Counted from the first letter of the stretch, positions 1 through 9,068 are shown. The stretch is DNA of 64,000 nt from Corynebacterium jeikeium (GCF_000738265.1 NZ_JFCQ01000016.1:62001-126000); one strand, 5' to 3'. Translations and numbers: made by a program. Notes: a model not told the origin generated them from the letters alone.

Positions 1-38
1 CGTGAGGTGAGTATTCCAAAGGTAGATCATTTCTGGTG

Positions 39-179
39 ATGGATGATCGGCGTGCTTGCTCATTCACACACATGAAAACCACTGGGTCATCGGTACTGGG
101 GCTGGGCTTGGATTATCCATATGGATATGATGATGTGCGCTTTGAAAACCTCGGAACGATCCCTGCACTACGAAAGTAG
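39..179 (+). CDS. possible small ORF, unrecognised
   Basis: This is an open frame of 46 codons from ATG at 39 to TAG at 177-179. The frame is already open from base 6. I do not recognise the product and see no clear ribosome binding site. It lies downstream of bioD on the other strand and covers most of the 203 bases before bioD ends. It may be a chance frame or the decayed end of a gene to the left. A 14-bp palindrome (TATCCATATGGATA, 114-127) lies inside it. Confidence 0.15.
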   Translation: MDDRRACSFTHMKTTGSSVLGLGLDYPYGYDDVRFENLGTIPALRK

Positions 180-203
180 GCGTAAATCGCCGCGGTTATT
201 GAT

Positions 204-863
204 TTATCCGGGGAATTGGCTCGCATCAATGGTCGAAGTCCGATCTGCGAACTCGTCGCGGGAGAGCTGGCCTATTCCGGCGGGGAGGCAGCCCAGTAGC
301 GGCAGGCCGGTAACCTTCGGCATTTCCTTCACGTTCAGTTGGGTCGCTAGGTCTGGCTGTGCAGGCAGCGAGCCACCAATGAGCCCCAGTACCTCCAGGC
401 CTCGGTTACGGGTGGCTTCGACGGTGAGCTCCGCAGCGTTGAGGCTTCCCAAACCCATGCTGGTGACGATGATGAGTGGAGCGCCGAGGTCGGCGGCGAT
501 ATCGGCGAGCGTGAAGTTGTCAGCCAGTCGCACGAGGAGGCCGCCGGCGCCTTCGACGAGCACAACATCCGCCTCGATACTGCGAATCCACTCAACGAGT
601 TCTTTGCGGTCTGGCTGGGGCATTCCCGCGCGCCGGGCCGACAGGTTGGGGGCAAGCGGCTCGGGGTAGCGCACAAACTCGCGGGTCTCAACCCCGGCGA
701 GGCGGGAGATGGTGGGGGCGTCGCCAAGCCCGGCAGGCTCACCTGTCTGAACGGGCTTGGCCACGATGACATGCTTGCCTGCAGCCTTGAGCTGGGCGGC
801 GATGGCTGCGGTGGCGATGGTCTTGCCCACGTCGGTGTTGGTTCCCGTAATGCAAATGATCAT
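204..863 (-). CDS. bioD: dethiobiotin synthetase
   Basis: BioD closes the ureido ring of dethiobiotin from 7,8-diaminopelargonate, CO2 and ATP in the cytoplasm, one step before biotin synthase. The 219-residue protein opens with the P-loop GTNTDVGKT at about residues 6-14, then AKPVQTG with the expected lysine, and VEGAGGLLV in the middle, all typical of the family. The frame is open further upstream, but the ATG at 863 starts exactly at the conserved N-terminus and shares ATGA with the bioA stop (860-863). The two genes are therefore almost certainly co-translated. Length is normal for BioD. No bioB or bioF is in the window. Confidence 0.95.
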   Translation of the reverse strand: MIICITGTNTDVGKTIATAAIAAQLKAAGKHVIVAKPVQTGEPAGLGDAPTISRLAGVETREFVRYPEPLAPNLSARRAGMPQPDRKELVEWIRSIEADVVLVEGAGGLLVRLADNFTLADIAADLGAPLIIVTSMGLGSLNAAELTVEATRNRGLEVLGLIGGSLPAQPDLATQLNVKEMPKVTGLPLLGCLPAGIGQLSRDEFADRTSTIDASQFPG

Positions 864-2101
864 GCGGCCTCCCCGGCTGCGTGGATGGCGCGGCAGATGC
901 GCGCGATGTCCTCGTCTGTACAGATATAGGGCGGCATGGCGTAGATGAGCCGCCCGAACGGCCGCAGCCATACTCCGTGCTTAAGGGCCGCTTCAGTGGC
1001 AGCGGCCATGTCAACCTCGTGGTCCATTTCCAGCACGCCAATAGCGCCGCGCACTCTGGTGAGGCCGGGTGCGCCCTGAAGTCCCTTACGCAGACCTGCC
1101 TCAATTCGCGGTACTGCGCTGCGCCACTGGCCCTCCGCGATGAGCGCGGTGGATTCCGCGGCGACCGCGCAGGCGAGAGGATTGGCCATAAAGGTTGGGC
1201 CATGCATGAGTGGGGTGGGCTGCATGCGCTTGGCGACGTCCCCCGTGGCCAACGTCGCCGCCAGTGAGATGAAGCCACCGGTCAGTGCCTTGCCAACGCA
1301 CATAATATCCGGCACAACGCCGGCGTCCTGGGTGACGAAAAGCGAGCCGGTGCGCCCAAATCCGGTGGCGATTTCATCGGCGATCATGAGGATTCCGTGC
1401 TTGTCGCATAAGCGGCGCACACCCGCTACCAGTGCATTGTCATGAAAGCGCATGCCGCCGGCACCCTGTACGCCCGGTTCGATGATGATGGCGGCGACGT
1501 CATCAGTAATGAGGCGCTCCATCTGCGCCAGGTAGTCTGACTGCTCGGACTCGCTCGCGCCTTCCGTGGGCGGGGCAGGGGCGAAGACCTGCTCTGTCAG
1601 TGTGCCTGCCCAGAGCGAATGCATTCCGCCCTGAGGATCGCAGACGCTCATCGCGCCGAAGGTATCGCCGTGGTACCCCGAGCGCCAGGTCAGCAGTTTG
1701 GTGCGTTCCGGCGGGGAGGCCTGCAAGGCCATCTTGATGGCGACTTCAACGGACACGGATCCGGAATCTGAGTAGAAGACATGGGAGAAGTCTCCGCGGG
1801 TCAGTTCCATGAGCTGAGTGGTCAGGCGTGCCGCGGGCTCGTGGGTAAGTCCGCCGAACATGACGTGGCTAAAGCGATCAATCTGTTCTTTAGCAGCATT
1901 GACTAGTCGGGGGTGCGAGTGCCCATGGCAAGCAGCCCACCAGGAACTCATGCCGTCGATAACGCGGCGGCCATCGGCGAGCTGAAGAAAGGCACCATCT
2001 GTGCCGATGACCTCAAACGCGGGCGCGCCGGGTGCGGCATACGGGTGCCACATGTGGGCGGAATCTACTGCCGCTACTTGAACACTGTTCAAAAACTTCA
2101 C
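860..2101 (-). CDS. bioA: adenosylmethionine-8-amino-7-oxononanoate aminotransferase
   Basis: BioA is a PLP enzyme that uses S-adenosylmethionine as amino donor to make 7,8-diaminopelargonate. The 413-residue protein shows the WHPY motif at about residues 18-21, the DGMSSWWA segment, the IADEIATGFGRTG segment and VGKALTGG, which carries the PLP lysine. The start used is GTG at 2101. A TTG three codons in (2092-2090) is an alternative. A perfect palindrome (2078-2092) covers codons 4-8, so the operator lies inside the coding start. Upstream, on the minus strand, TACAGA (2114-2109) could be a -10 element placing the transcript start at or next to the GTG. First gene of bioA-bioD. Confidence 0.93.
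   Translation of the reverse strand: MKFLNSVQVAAVDSAHMWHPYAAPGAPAFEVIGTDGAFLQLADGRRVIDGMSSWWAACHGHSHPRLVNAAKEQIDRFSHVMFGGLTHEPAARLTTQLMELTRGDFSHVFYSDSGSVSVEVAIKMALQASPPERTKLLTWRSGYHGDTFGAMSVCDPQGGMHSLWAGTLTEQVFAPAPPTEGASESEQSDYLAQMERLITDDVAAIIIEPGVQGAGGMRFHDNALVAGVRRLCDKHGILMIADEIATGFGRTGSLFVTQDAGVVPDIMCVGKALTGGFISLAATLATGDVAKRMQPTPLMHGPTFMANPLACAVAAESTALIAEGQWRSAVPRIEAGLRKGLQGAPGLTRVRGAIGVLEMDHEVDMAAATEAALKHGVWLRPFGRLIYAMPPYICTDEDIARICRAIHAAGEAA
2078..2092. promoter_or_regulatory. BioQ-like operator at the start of bioA
   Basis: The sequence TTGAACACTGTTCAA is a perfect inverted repeat of 6-bp arms with a 3-bp spacer. It matches the TGAAC-N3-GTTAC pattern I know for the TetR-type biotin repressor BioQ of C. 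glutamicum. It covers codons 4-8 of bioA. Binding by BioQ is inferred from the motif and the gene. No bioQ gene is in the window. Confidence 0.65.
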
Positions 2102-2132
2102 CCATTTATCTGTACCACATACAAAAGTTGTG

Positions 2133-2138
2133 CATAAT
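2133..2138 (+). promoter_or_regulatory. -10 element of the POT transporter gene
   Basis: CATAAT preceded by TG (2131-2132) ends 8 nt before the ATG at 2147, so transcription would start at or next to the start codon and give a leaderless message. No good -35 hexamer is visible. Confidence 0.45.
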
Positions 2139-2146
2139 TCCTTGGT

Positions 2147-3565
2147 ATGACAGTAATTGAACAGCGTTCAAGTAAAAGGTTTTCACCCGCCATTCCCGCG
2201 GTTGCGGGCATTGAGATGTGGGAGCGTTTTAGTTTCTATGGAATGCAGGCCATTCTGGCCTATTACCTCTATGACCAGGCGGGCGGGCTGGGGATTGAGC
2301 AAACCCATGCCACTGCGCTAGTTGGCGCGTATGGTGCTGTGCTCTATCTCTTCACGTTTGTCGGCGGCTGGGTCTCCGACCGTGTACTCGGTGCTGAGCG
2401 CACTCTGCTGTTGGGTGCATTCCTGCTGATGTGCGGGCATGTATCGCTGTCCCTAATTCCAGGGTTCCCCGGCTTGTTCGCGGGGCTGTTCCCGCTTGCA
2501 CTAGGTTCCGGCTTGCTCAAGACCGCAGCAATCACTGTGCTGGGGGCAGCGTTTCCGGCCGAAGGCAACAATAGTGCTTTCCAGATTTTCTACCTCGGTA
2601 TTAACGTCGGTGCAGTTGCTGGACCGATGCTGACTGGTTGGCTGTCCGAAGCTTATGGCTATCACGCAGGTTTTGGTGCCGCTGCGGGCTTGATGCTTAT
2701 CGGTTGCGTGTCTTACTTGCTGCTGCGCTCACGCCTTTTGGCCAGTATCAGCGTTGACATCACCCGTCCTTCAAACCCGATTGCCCCGAAGCATCTCGCC
2801 CCAGTGGCAGGTGCTGCTGTTCTAGTCTGCGCATTAGGAGTCTGGTGCCTTGCCTCGGGTACCCTGACGCCTGACCGCATGGCTTTTGTTTTACTTCTCA
2901 CTACTGTGGCGGTGGCAGTTGGCCTGATTGTTACTATGTTGGTTTCCCCGCGAGTGAGTGCGCCTGAGCGTCGTCGGGTCAGGGCTTTCCTTCCGCTTTT
3001 TGTGGCCTCCACAATGTATTGGGCGCTGCAATCCCAAACTTATGGAGTGCTTGCGGTGTATTCCGATCAGCGCCTAGATCGCAGCATCGCTGGTTTTGAG
3101 ATTCCGGCGGCGTGGACGCAGTCTCTCAATCCCTTCTTTATCTTGGCTTTCGCACTGCCCATTGCTGCATTCTTGGCCAAAAGGACGGTGCATCGCAACC
3201 GTGTGATGGGCGGTGGTCTGGCGGTAGCTGGTGCGGGGCTGTTTATCCTTCTGCCTTTTGTGAGTGCTACTGCGGTTCCATTCCTGGCGTTAGCGCTGTG
3301 CATCATGCTCATGAGCATCGGAGAGCTCTTCATCGGGCCCATTGGTATGGCGGCGACAACTGCCTATGCGCCCGCAGCTTTTAAGACCCGCTTCTCTGCT
3401 TTGTTCTTTCTTTCCCTAGCTATCGGAACTTCGCTTTCCGGCAGCTTGTCCACGCTGTACTCGGCTGATACCGAGTTTCTCTATTTAGTGGTCGTGGGAA
3501 CCGTCCCAGTTGTTACTGGTGGCACTATCGCTCTTTCGGGCTTAAGCAGGGCAAAGCTGTCGTAG
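2147..3565 (+). CDS. POT/PTR-family peptide transporter
   Basis: This is a proton-coupled di- or tripeptide symporter of the POT (PTR2) family in the cytoplasmic membrane. The 472-residue protein shows the family signature ExxERFxxYG at about residues 22-31 (EMWERFSFYG), the FYLGINVG motif at about residue 146, and YWALQSQ at about residue 288, where the conserved glutamine of helix 7 is expected. It has about 14 hydrophobic segments and no large soluble domain. It diverges from bioA across 45 bp and shares the palindromic operator type with it, so its substrate may include biotin, biocytin or biotinyl peptides. That link is inference from regulation, not from the protein. I recall a similar permease beside bioAD in C. 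glutamicum. Confidence 0.85.
   Translation: MTVIEQRSSKRFSPAIPAVAGIEMWERFSFYGMQAILAYYLYDQAGGLGIEQTHATALVGAYGAVLYLFTFVGGWVSDRVLGAERTLLLGAFLLMCGHVSLSLIPGFPGLFAGLFPLALGSGLLKTAAITVLGAAFPAEGNNSAFQIFYLGINVGAVAGPMLTGWLSEAYGYHAGFGAAAGLMLIGCVSYLLLRSRLLASISVDITRPSNPIAPKHLAPVAGAAVLVCALGVWCLASGTLTPDRMAFVLLLTTVAVAVGLIVTMLVSPRVSAPERRRVRAFLPLFVASTMYWALQSQTYGVLAVYSDQRLDRSIAGFEIPAAWTQSLNPFFILAFALPIAAFLAKRTVHRNRVMGGGLAVAGAGLFILLPFVSATAVPFLALALCIMLMSIGELFIGPIGMAATTAYAPAAFKTRFSALFFLSLAIGTSLSGSLSTLYSADTEFLYLVVVGTVPVVTGGTIALSGLSRAKLS
2157..2171. promoter_or_regulatory. second BioQ-like operator, in the POT transporter gene
   Basis: TTGAACAGCGTTCAA has exactly the same 6-bp arms as the palindrome in bioA, with a different spacer. 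It again covers codons 4-8 of its gene. The two centres are 79 bp apart. The mirror-symmetric placement strongly suggests that one regulator controls both divergent units. Confidence 0.65.
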
Positions 3566-3594
3566 AAGCGGGCGATTGGCGGAAGTTGCGCAAA

Positions 3595-3962
3595 CTGAAG
3601 CGTCCTGGGGTTAGTTCCTACCTCAGCTTAGGATGGATTGAACTACGCCTAGAAAGTATTCCGTTGAGTTTAAGGAGAAGGCGGTCCATCAGATCATCGA
3701 AAATGGTCCGCCTGGAGTCCTGCTCACGGCAGCGCGCCTACACGGAGGTTGGTGAGCTCCTTGGTGTATCTCACCACACGTTGCGGGCTTGGTACCGTGA
3801 CAGCGCTTCAGTACGTGATGACTCTGACGCGTCAGGCGGCGAGACAATGGAGGAAGAGCTCAAGCGTCTGCGCCGCGAAAACCGCGAGCTGAAACGAGCA
3901 AACGGAATCCTCAAAACTGCCTCGGCTTTTTTCGCAGCGGAACTAAGCCCAGGACGCTTCAG
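3595..3962. mobile_element. deleted IS3-family element retaining both ends
   Basis: A 24-bp inverted repeat bounds the element: 3595-3618 (CTGAAGCGTCCTGGGG then TTAGTTCC) and its complement at 3939-3962, with one mismatch. Between the ends is only a frameshifted orfA of an IS3-family transposase. The orfB half is gone, and the orfA frame runs straight into the right inverted repeat. The ends begin TG and finish CA inside the repeat, as in IS3 elements. I see no target duplication. It inserted about 30 bp after the transporter stop codon, upstream of a hairpin that may be that gene's original terminator. Confidence 0.7.
3643..3954 (+). pseudogene. IS3-family transposase OrfA, frameshifted and truncated
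   Basis: The first part reads RKYSVEFKEKAVHQIIENG in the frame of base 3651. The second part reads YTEVGELLGVSHHTLRAWYR and then the coiled KRLRRENRELKRANGILKTA in the frame of base 3739, so a frameshift lies near 3740. The N-terminal helix-turn-helix and the leucine-zipper-like tail are those of IS3/IS51-type OrfA. The protein ends at FFAAEL, where OrfA normally overlaps OrfB, and then runs into the terminal repeat. OrfB is absent. The copy cannot make a functional transposase. Confidence 0.75.
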
Positions 3963-3964
3963 TC

Positions 3965-3992
3965 AGTGGCGTGCACAAACATGCACGCCACT
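3965..3992 (+). terminator. hairpin, possible transporter terminator
   Basis: An 11-bp perfect stem (AGTGGCGTGCA with its complement) closes a 6-nt loop. GTTTTT follows about 10 nt later at 4001-4006. It lies just outside the IS remnant and may be the terminator of the POT gene, displaced by the insertion. Confidence 0.5.
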
Positions 3993-4080
3993 GCCCTGCA
4001 GGTTTTTGATTCCAATTGTTTAAGAGGCTTCTTGCCCTTTGGGATTAGTAGTCCGACATACTGACGGGCGCAACGAGCGC

Positions 4081-4130
4081 AAAAAGCTAAGACCCCACCG
4101 CGCGAGCCTTCGGGGCTACGGATGGGGTCT
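4081..4130 (-). terminator. glnA terminator
   Basis: The arms AGACCCCA (4090-4097) and TGGGGTCT (4123-4130), with further internal pairing of CCG to CGG, form a stem. Read on the minus strand, a T-run follows (complement of 4081-4085). It lies 49 bp past the glnA stop. Confidence 0.75.
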
Positions 4131-4178
4131 CTGCCGACACCGGCGGCGTCAAACAGCTAGAGCAGCTAAAAGCAGCCC

Positions 4179-5615
4179 TTAGCAGTCGTAGTACATCTCG
4201 AACTCCTGCGGCGTCGGGCGCAGGCGAACAGGTGCGATCTCGTTGTCGTACTTGTAGGCGATGTAGGTGTCGATCAGGTCGTCGGTGAACACGCCGCCCT
4301 CGGTCAGGAACTCGTTGTCCTCCTCCAGAGCCTTCAGGGAAGCCTCCAGGCTAGTCGGAGCCTGCGGAATGTCCTTAGCCTCCTCCGGCGGTAGCTCGTA
4401 CAGGTCCTTGTCGACCGGAGCGTGCGGCTCGATGCGGTTCTTCACACCATCCAGTCCAGCCAGCATCATCGCGGCAAAGCCGAAGTACGGGTTACCGCTC
4501 GGGTCCGGAGCGCGGAACTCAATGCGCTTCGCCTTCGCGTTGGAGCCCGTGATCGGGATGCGCACGGCAGCGGAGCGGTTACGCTGCGAGTACACCAGGT
4601 TGATGGGAGCCTCGAAGCCCGGAACCAGACGGTGGTAGGAGTTCAGCGTCGGGTTCGTGAAGGCCAGCACAGCGCCAGCGTGCTTCAGGATGCCACCGAT
4701 GTAGTAGCGGGCGATGTCGGACAGGCCGGCGTAACCGGACTCGTCGTAGAACAGCGGCTCGCCGTCCTTCCACAGCGACTGGTGGGCGTGCATGCCCGAA
4801 CCGTTGTCGCCAGCCAGCGGCTTCGGCATGAAGGTCGCGGACTTGCCGGCCTGCCAAGCGGTGTTCTTGATGATGTACTTGAAGGACTGCAGGTCATCCG
4901 CAGCGTGCAGCAGGGTGTTGAACTGGTAGTTGATCTCCTGCTGGCCACCGGTGCCGACCTCGTGGTGCGCGCGCTCCAGCTTGAAGCCAGCGTTCGCCAG
5001 GTTACGGGCCATGTCGTCGCGCAGATCCTGGTAGTGGTCGTATGGAGCGACAGGGAAGTAGCCACCCTTCATGCGGGTCTTGTAGCCCAGGTTCGGGGTG
5101 CCATCCGGGTTAACCTCTGCGCCGCGGTTCCACCAGCCCTCGACGGAATCCAGCTCGTAGAAAGCACGGTTAGTGTCTGCCTCGTAACGCACGGAATCGA
5201 AGAGGTAGAACTCCGCCTCGGCGCCGAAGAAGCAGGTATCTGCAATGCCTGTGGAGGCCAGGTACTGCTCCGCCTTGCGGGCAACGTTGCGCGGGTCGCG
5301 GGAAAACGGCTCGCGGGTAAAAGGATCGTGGACGAAGAACTTAACGTTCAGCGTCTTAGCCTTGCGGAACGGATCGATCCTGGCGGTGTTCAGGTCCGGC
5401 AGCAGGTTCATGTCAGACTCTTCAATCGTGGTGAAACCACGGATGGACGAACCGTCGAAGGCTAGGCCTTCTTCCATCGCGTCCTCGTCGAATTCCGAAG
5501 CAGGGATGGTGAAGTGCTGCTCTACACCGGGCACATCGGTGAAGCGAACGTCTACGAACTCGACGTCGTTATCCTTGATGTACTTTGCGACTTCTTCTGC
5601 GGTCTTGAATGGCAC
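4179..5615 (-). CDS. glnA: glutamine synthetase, type I
   Basis: GlnA condenses ammonia and glutamate with ATP, the main route of ammonium assimilation. The 478-residue protein is the long GSI-beta type. It has the N-terminal beta-grasp part, [11 protein letters not shown] and [12 protein letters not shown] with metal and substrate ligands, and [20 protein letters not shown]. The segment [10 protein letters not shown] at about residues 400-409 contains the tyrosine that GlnE adenylylates, so activity is probably controlled by adenylylation. The start is ATG at 5615 and matches the family N-terminus. Its position next to lipA/lipB, the DUF4191 gene and the RDD gene is the same as glnA1 in mycobacteria. 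No clear nitrogen-regulator operator was recognised in 5616-5770. Confidence 0.97.
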   Translation of the reverse strand: MPFKTAEEVAKYIKDNDVEFVDVRFTDVPGVEQHFTIPASEFDEDAMEEGLAFDGSSIRGFTTIEESDMNLLPDLNTARIDPFRKAKTLNVKFFVHDPFTREPFSRDPRNVARKAEQYLASTGIADTCFFGAEAEFYLFDSVRYEADTNRAFYELDSVEGWWNRGAEVNPDGTPNLGYKTRMKGGYFPVAPYDHYQDLRDDMARNLANAGFKLERAHHEVGTGGQQEINYQFNTLLHAADDLQSFKYIIKNTAWQAGKSATFMPKPLAGDNGSGMHAHQSLWKDGEPLFYDESGYAGLSDIARYYIGGILKHAGAVLAFTNPTLNSYHRLVPGFEAPINLVYSQRNRSAAVRIPITGSNAKAKRIEFRAPDPSGNPYFGFAAMMLAGLDGVKNRIEPHAPVDKDLYELPPEEAKDIPQAPTSLEASLKALEEDNEFLTEGGVFTDDLIDTYIAYKYDNEIAPVRLRPTPQEFEMYYDC

Positions 5616-5770
5616 TGTAATCTTCTTCCGTTCCTTGCAGTGGGAATCTCAAACTGTTGCGACAACATATAAAAGCAACACAATCGATCCTACGCATAAA
5701 AGCCCCGGCCTCAGGCAAACTTTAACGAAATTGTGCCACCTAGTTGGGGGCAGCTAGGCTCTAAAACATC

Positions 5771-6247
5771 ATGAGTAAATCCCGTAGCTGGCTCGAAGGC
5801 CCCCTAGTCCCAGGCGAAAACGAAGACCTCGCCGACCTCAGCCCGTACCCCGGCGCCCGGCTGGGGCTTCCCAAGGAAGGCCCGGGCTCGCTGTCGACTT
5901 TGTTCCCCCGGATTGGTGCCCTCGCCATCGACTGGCTGGCCTGCTACGCCCTGGCGTGGTTCGTCGTCTCCATGACAAGTGCCCTGGGCGATGCTGCCAC
6001 CGCCACCATTATTTTCTTCATCGTCTGGCGCATCCTGACGGTCTGGCTCTTCGCACAGTCGCCGGGGCACGCAATCGTCGGCATTGGCGTGGCACGCATC
6101 GACCAGCCCGACGAGCGTGTGGGGCTGTGGCGCTCTGTAGTGCGCGCCCTGTTGACGGTCTTCCTCTTCCCCCCGATTATTCAAGACACTGACGGCCGCG
6201 GCATGCACGACCGCGCTACGGGAACGGCCGTCATTCGCACCCGCTAG
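5771..6247 (+). CDS. RDD-family membrane protein
   Basis: This is a 158-residue membrane protein with an RDD domain, function unknown. An N-terminal cytoplasmic stretch of about 45 residues precedes PRIGALAIDW, where the family's R and D residues sit. Two or three hydrophobic segments follow (about residues 48-70, 75-95 and 125-140). It ends with RGMHDRATGTAV, the usual RDD C-terminal motif. It diverges from glnA and converges on the DUF4191 gene, as in other actinobacteria. TAGGCT at 5755-5760 may be the -10 element of a transcript with almost no leader. Confidence 0.85.
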   Translation: MSKSRSWLEGPLVPGENEDLADLSPYPGARLGLPKEGPGSLSTLFPRIGALAIDWLACYALAWFVVSMTSALGDAATATIIFFIVWRILTVWLFAQSPGHAIVGIGVARIDQPDERVGLWRSVVRALLTVFLFPPIIQDTDGRGMHDRATGTAVIRTR

Positions 6248-6285
6248 CCGCTAGTTCTGCCGCGCTGTTACTTCTTGCCGCGTTG

Positions 6286-7065
6286 TCACTTCTTCCCGCG
6301 CTGCGCTGCGCGGCGGGCACGGCGGTTCATGCCGGACATCTTCGCGCCCTTCGGCATGGGGCCCTTCGGCATGTTGTTATTCGGATTGCTTAGTCGCGAG
6401 ATCGACTCGACCCTGGAGTTAAGGGCGTCCACCTCATCCTTCTTGATGTTGCGCGGCAGGCGCATCAGGTGGTTCTGCAACTTCTTTACCGGCACCTGGC
6501 CCTCGTCGTTGCCGACGATCACGTCGTAGATCGGGGTCTTGCCCAGGATGCGCGCAAGCTTCTTACGCTCCTGCGCCATCATCGGCTTGAGGCGGTGCGG
6601 TGCGCCCTCGCCGACCAGCACGACGCCGGGAGTGCCTACCACGCGGTGCACTGCGTCCATGTGGGTATTGGACGCCACGCCGGCCTCCGTAATCCACTTC
6701 ATGCCTACGCCATCACGCATGTTGGACAGAGCCCATGCGGCGGCTCCCGCCTCGCCTTCGATCTGGTCGTACACGCCGGTCTGCAAGCGACGGGAGAATG
6801 TCCACATCGCCGCGATCACGCCGATTATGATGCCGACGATCAGGTTCAGCCACCACCAGCCGAAAACCAGGCTGAGCAGCAGCATCAGCACAACGGGAAT
6901 CAGGAAGGCCAGAACCATAAACGGGATAAGCTTCTTATCCCGTCCCTTTTGCAGCTTAAAGGCCTGCCACAGCTGGGAGCGCGTCTGCTTGCGCTGCTCC
7001 TTCTTCGCAGCCTTGGCAGCCTTCTTCTCTTCCTTGACCCTTACGTCCTTTTTATCCTTCGCCAT
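6286..7065 (-). CDS. DUF4191 family membrane protein
   Basis: A 259-residue conserved actinobacterial protein of unknown function. It starts with a highly charged Lys/Glu/Ala stretch (residues 1-32). Two adjacent transmembrane segments follow (about residues 48-68 and 70-90, with a GWWW turn between them), then a soluble domain (VGTPGVVLVGEGAPHRLK and the KKLARILGKTPIYDVIVGN segment). The tail is basic (NRRARRAAQRGKK) and could bind nucleic acid or phospholipid. It lies 105 bp downstream of lipA on the same strand, past a hairpin terminator. Confidence 0.85.
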   Translation of the reverse strand: MAKDKKDVRVKEEKKAAKAAKKEQRKQTRSQLWQAFKLQKGRDKKLIPFMVLAFLIPVVLMLLLSLVFGWWWLNLIVGIIIGVIAAMWTFSRRLQTGVYDQIEGEAGAAAWALSNMRDGVGMKWITEAGVASNTHMDAVHRVVGTPGVVLVGEGAPHRLKPMMAQERKKLARILGKTPIYDVIVGNDEGQVPVKKLQNHLMRLPRNIKKDEVDALNSRVESISRLSNPNNNMPKGPMPKGAKMSGMNRRARRAAQRGKK

Positions 7066-7085
7066 GGAACTAACAATAAGGCATG

Positions 7086-7113
7086 AATAAAGGCGGGGCG
7101 AAAGTGCCCCGCC
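7086..7113 (-). terminator. lipA terminator
   Basis: On the minus strand GGCGGGGC (complement of 7106-7113) pairs with GCCCCGCC (7092-7099) across a 6-nt loop and is followed by TTTATT. A second perfect 18-bp palindrome, CTGGCCGCGCGCGGCCAG (7123-7140), lies just before it in the same transcript. Confidence 0.75.
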
Positions 7114-7170
7114 GTGATGCTGCTGGCCGCGCGCGGCCAGCGTCAGCGCGCACTAGCCGCAGCGTCAGCG

Positions 7171-8220
7171 TTAGCGGCGCGACGCGGTGACCGGCGTGTC
7201 CTCCGAAGCGCCGTAGCGCTCCAGCAGGGTAGAGGCCTCCTGCGACGTGGTGGAATCCAGAGTTTCCTCCAGGTGCTTCAGGTTCTCCGGGATAGCCTCC
7301 CCGCGGGCCTGCTTGGCCTGGGCGTACAGGCGGCCAGCGCGGTAAGAGGAACGCACCAACGGTCCGGACATAACAGCCTTGATGCCCAGCTCGTAGGCCG
7401 CGTCGGAGTGCTCCATGAACTCCTCCGGCTTCACCCAACGCTCAATCGGGTGGTGCATGGAGGACGGGCGCAGGTACTGGGTGATCGTCAGAATGTCGGT
7501 GCCAGCGTCCGCCAAGTCCTTAATAGCCGCGCGCACTTCCTCCTTCTTTTCGCCCATGCCCAGGATCAGGTTGGACTTCGTCACCAGGCCGTAGTCGTGC
7601 GCCGCCTGAATGACCTCCAGGGAACGCTCGTACTTGAAGGCCGGGCGGATGCGCTTGAAGATGCGCGGAACGGTCTCCAGGTTGTGCGCAAACACCTCCG
7701 GCTGGGAATCGAAGACGACCTTCAGCAGCTCCGGGCGGTTGGAAAAGTCGGGCGTCAGATTCTCCACACCCGTGTTCGGGTTCAGCTCGTGGATCTTCCG
7801 CACAACCTCCGCGTACAGCCACGCGCCCTCATCGTCCAGGTCATCGCGGGTCACGCCAGTGATGGTGGCGTAGCGCAGCCCCATCTCGCGGACATTCTCC
7901 GCCACGCGGCGCGGCTCATCGCGATCCAGCGGGGACGGGCGGCCGGACTTAATCTGGCAGAAGTCGCAGCGGCGCGAACAGGTATCGCCGCCGATGAGGA
8001 AAGTCGCCTCGCGATCCTCCCAGCACTCGTTGATGTTCGGACAGCCGGCCTCCTGGCACACAGTGTGCAGGCCAGCGCCCTTCACACGGTTCTTAATATC
8101 CCGGTATTCCGGGCCGACCTTCGCAGTCGTGCGGATCCACCGCGGCTTCGACTCGATGGGGGTCTGGGCATTCTTCGCCTCGATGCGCAGCATCCGGCGT
8201 CCATCTGCAGTCACACTCAT
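7171..8220 (-). CDS. lipA: lipoyl synthase
   Basis: LipA is a radical-SAM enzyme that inserts two sulfur atoms into protein-bound octanoate to make lipoate. The 349-residue protein has the auxiliary cluster cysteines in [12 protein letters not shown] (about residues 54-65) and the radical-SAM motif CSRRCDFC at about residues 81-88. The C-terminal RSSYRAGRL contains the conserved RSSY serine that ligates the auxiliary cluster. Start ATG 8220. It follows lipB by 26 bp on the same strand and serves the lipoyl domains of the E2 protein encoded just upstream. Confidence 0.97.
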   Translation of the reverse strand: MSVTADGRRMLRIEAKNAQTPIESKPRWIRTTAKVGPEYRDIKNRVKGAGLHTVCQEAGCPNINECWEDREATFLIGGDTCSRRCDFCQIKSGRPSPLDRDEPRRVAENVREMGLRYATITGVTRDDLDDEGAWLYAEVVRKIHELNPNTGVENLTPDFSNRPELLKVVFDSQPEVFAHNLETVPRIFKRIRPAFKYERSLEVIQAAHDYGLVTKSNLILGMGEKKEEVRAAIKDLADAGTDILTITQYLRPSSMHHPIERWVKPEEFMEHSDAAYELGIKAVMSGPLVRSSYRAGRLYAQAKQARGEAIPENLKHLEETLDSTTSQEASTLLERYGASEDTPVTASRR

Positions 8221-8246
8221 GCCGACTAGCCTACGCCGGCGGAGGC

Positions 8247-9017
8247 TCAGGAATCCACCTGCAAGTCGCCGTTCAATGCGTCGACGAGGTGCCGGGCCAG
8301 CAGGGAATGGGCGTCCGAAACAGTAACCTCGCGCCCAAGCTCCTCAGTAAGAGTCGTGACACCCGCATCCGCCAGCCCACAAGGCACAATATGGTCGTAG
8401 TACTCCATGGTGTTGTTGCAGTTCAAGGACACACCATGCATGGTCACGCCGCGCGTCACGCGGATGCCGATCGCGGCGATCTTACGTGCGGGCTTAAGCT
8501 CATTCTTTATGACGCCCGCAGGCAGCCACACGCCCGAACGCCCCTCTACGCGGCCGGTGCCGTGCAGGCCTAGATCTTCACAAGTTTGGATTAGCGCCTG
8601 TTCGAGGCGGCGGACATAATCGACCACGTCCACCGGGTCGGCGAGCTTGATGATGGGGTAAGCGACCAGCTGGCCGGGGCCGTGCCAGGTGATGCGGCCT
8701 CCCCGGTCAACGTCGACGACGGGCAGGCCGTTGGTGGGGCGGTCGGAGGGCTCGGTGCGCTTGCCGGCTGTGTATGTCGGTGGGTGCTGGAGCAGCAGGA
8801 TGGTGTCTGGGATTTTGCCTTCGGCGCGTTGAGCGGCGAGGTCCGCCTGGAGGTGCCAGGTGTCCTCGTAGTCCACGGCGCCGAGGTCGCGGATGTCGAT
8901 ATCTGCGGCGCCACTATCGGTGCTGGTGTTTGCGCTGGCGCTGGCACCGGCGCTGTGGTCGTCAGTACCGGTTGCGCCCATGTTTGCTTTGCGGATGCTG
9001 CCTTGCTGGAATCCCAT
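8247..9017 (-). CDS. lipB: lipoyl(octanoyl) transferase
   Basis: LipB moves octanoate from acyl carrier protein to the lipoyl domains of 2-oxoacid dehydrogenases. The motifs [14 protein letters not shown], the lysine in [10 protein letters not shown], and PCGL with the catalytic cysteine are all present. The frame stays open upstream to 9230, but that part is Pro/Ser-rich repeats and does not resemble LipB. I choose ATG 9017 (256 aa), with GGAG about 13 nt upstream. ATG 8981 (244 aa) is equally possible and gives a length nearer the family's. The first 40 residues are Ala/Ser-rich and not conserved. Confidence 0.88.
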   Translation of the reverse strand: MGFQQGSIRKANMGATGTDDHSAGASASANTSTDSGAADIDIRDLGAVDYEDTWHLQADLAAQRAEGKIPDTILLLQHPPTYTAGKRTEPSDRPTNGLPVVDVDRGGRITWHGPGQLVAYPIIKLADPVDVVDYVRRLEQALIQTCEDLGLHGTGRVEGRSGVWLPAGVIKNELKPARKIAAIGIRVTRGVTMHGVSLNCNNTMEYYDHIVPCGLADAGVTTLTEELGREVTVSDAHSLLARHLVDALNGDLQVDS

Positions 9018-9068
9018 GGTGGCGATGATACTCCAGTGGTTCTGTGGTGCTGCTGGGTGCGGCTCTGT

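Noticed and set aside
114..127. 14-bp palindrome TATCCATATGGATA
   Set aside because: It stands alone, far from any promoter I can support, and AT-rich palindromes of this size can occur by chance.
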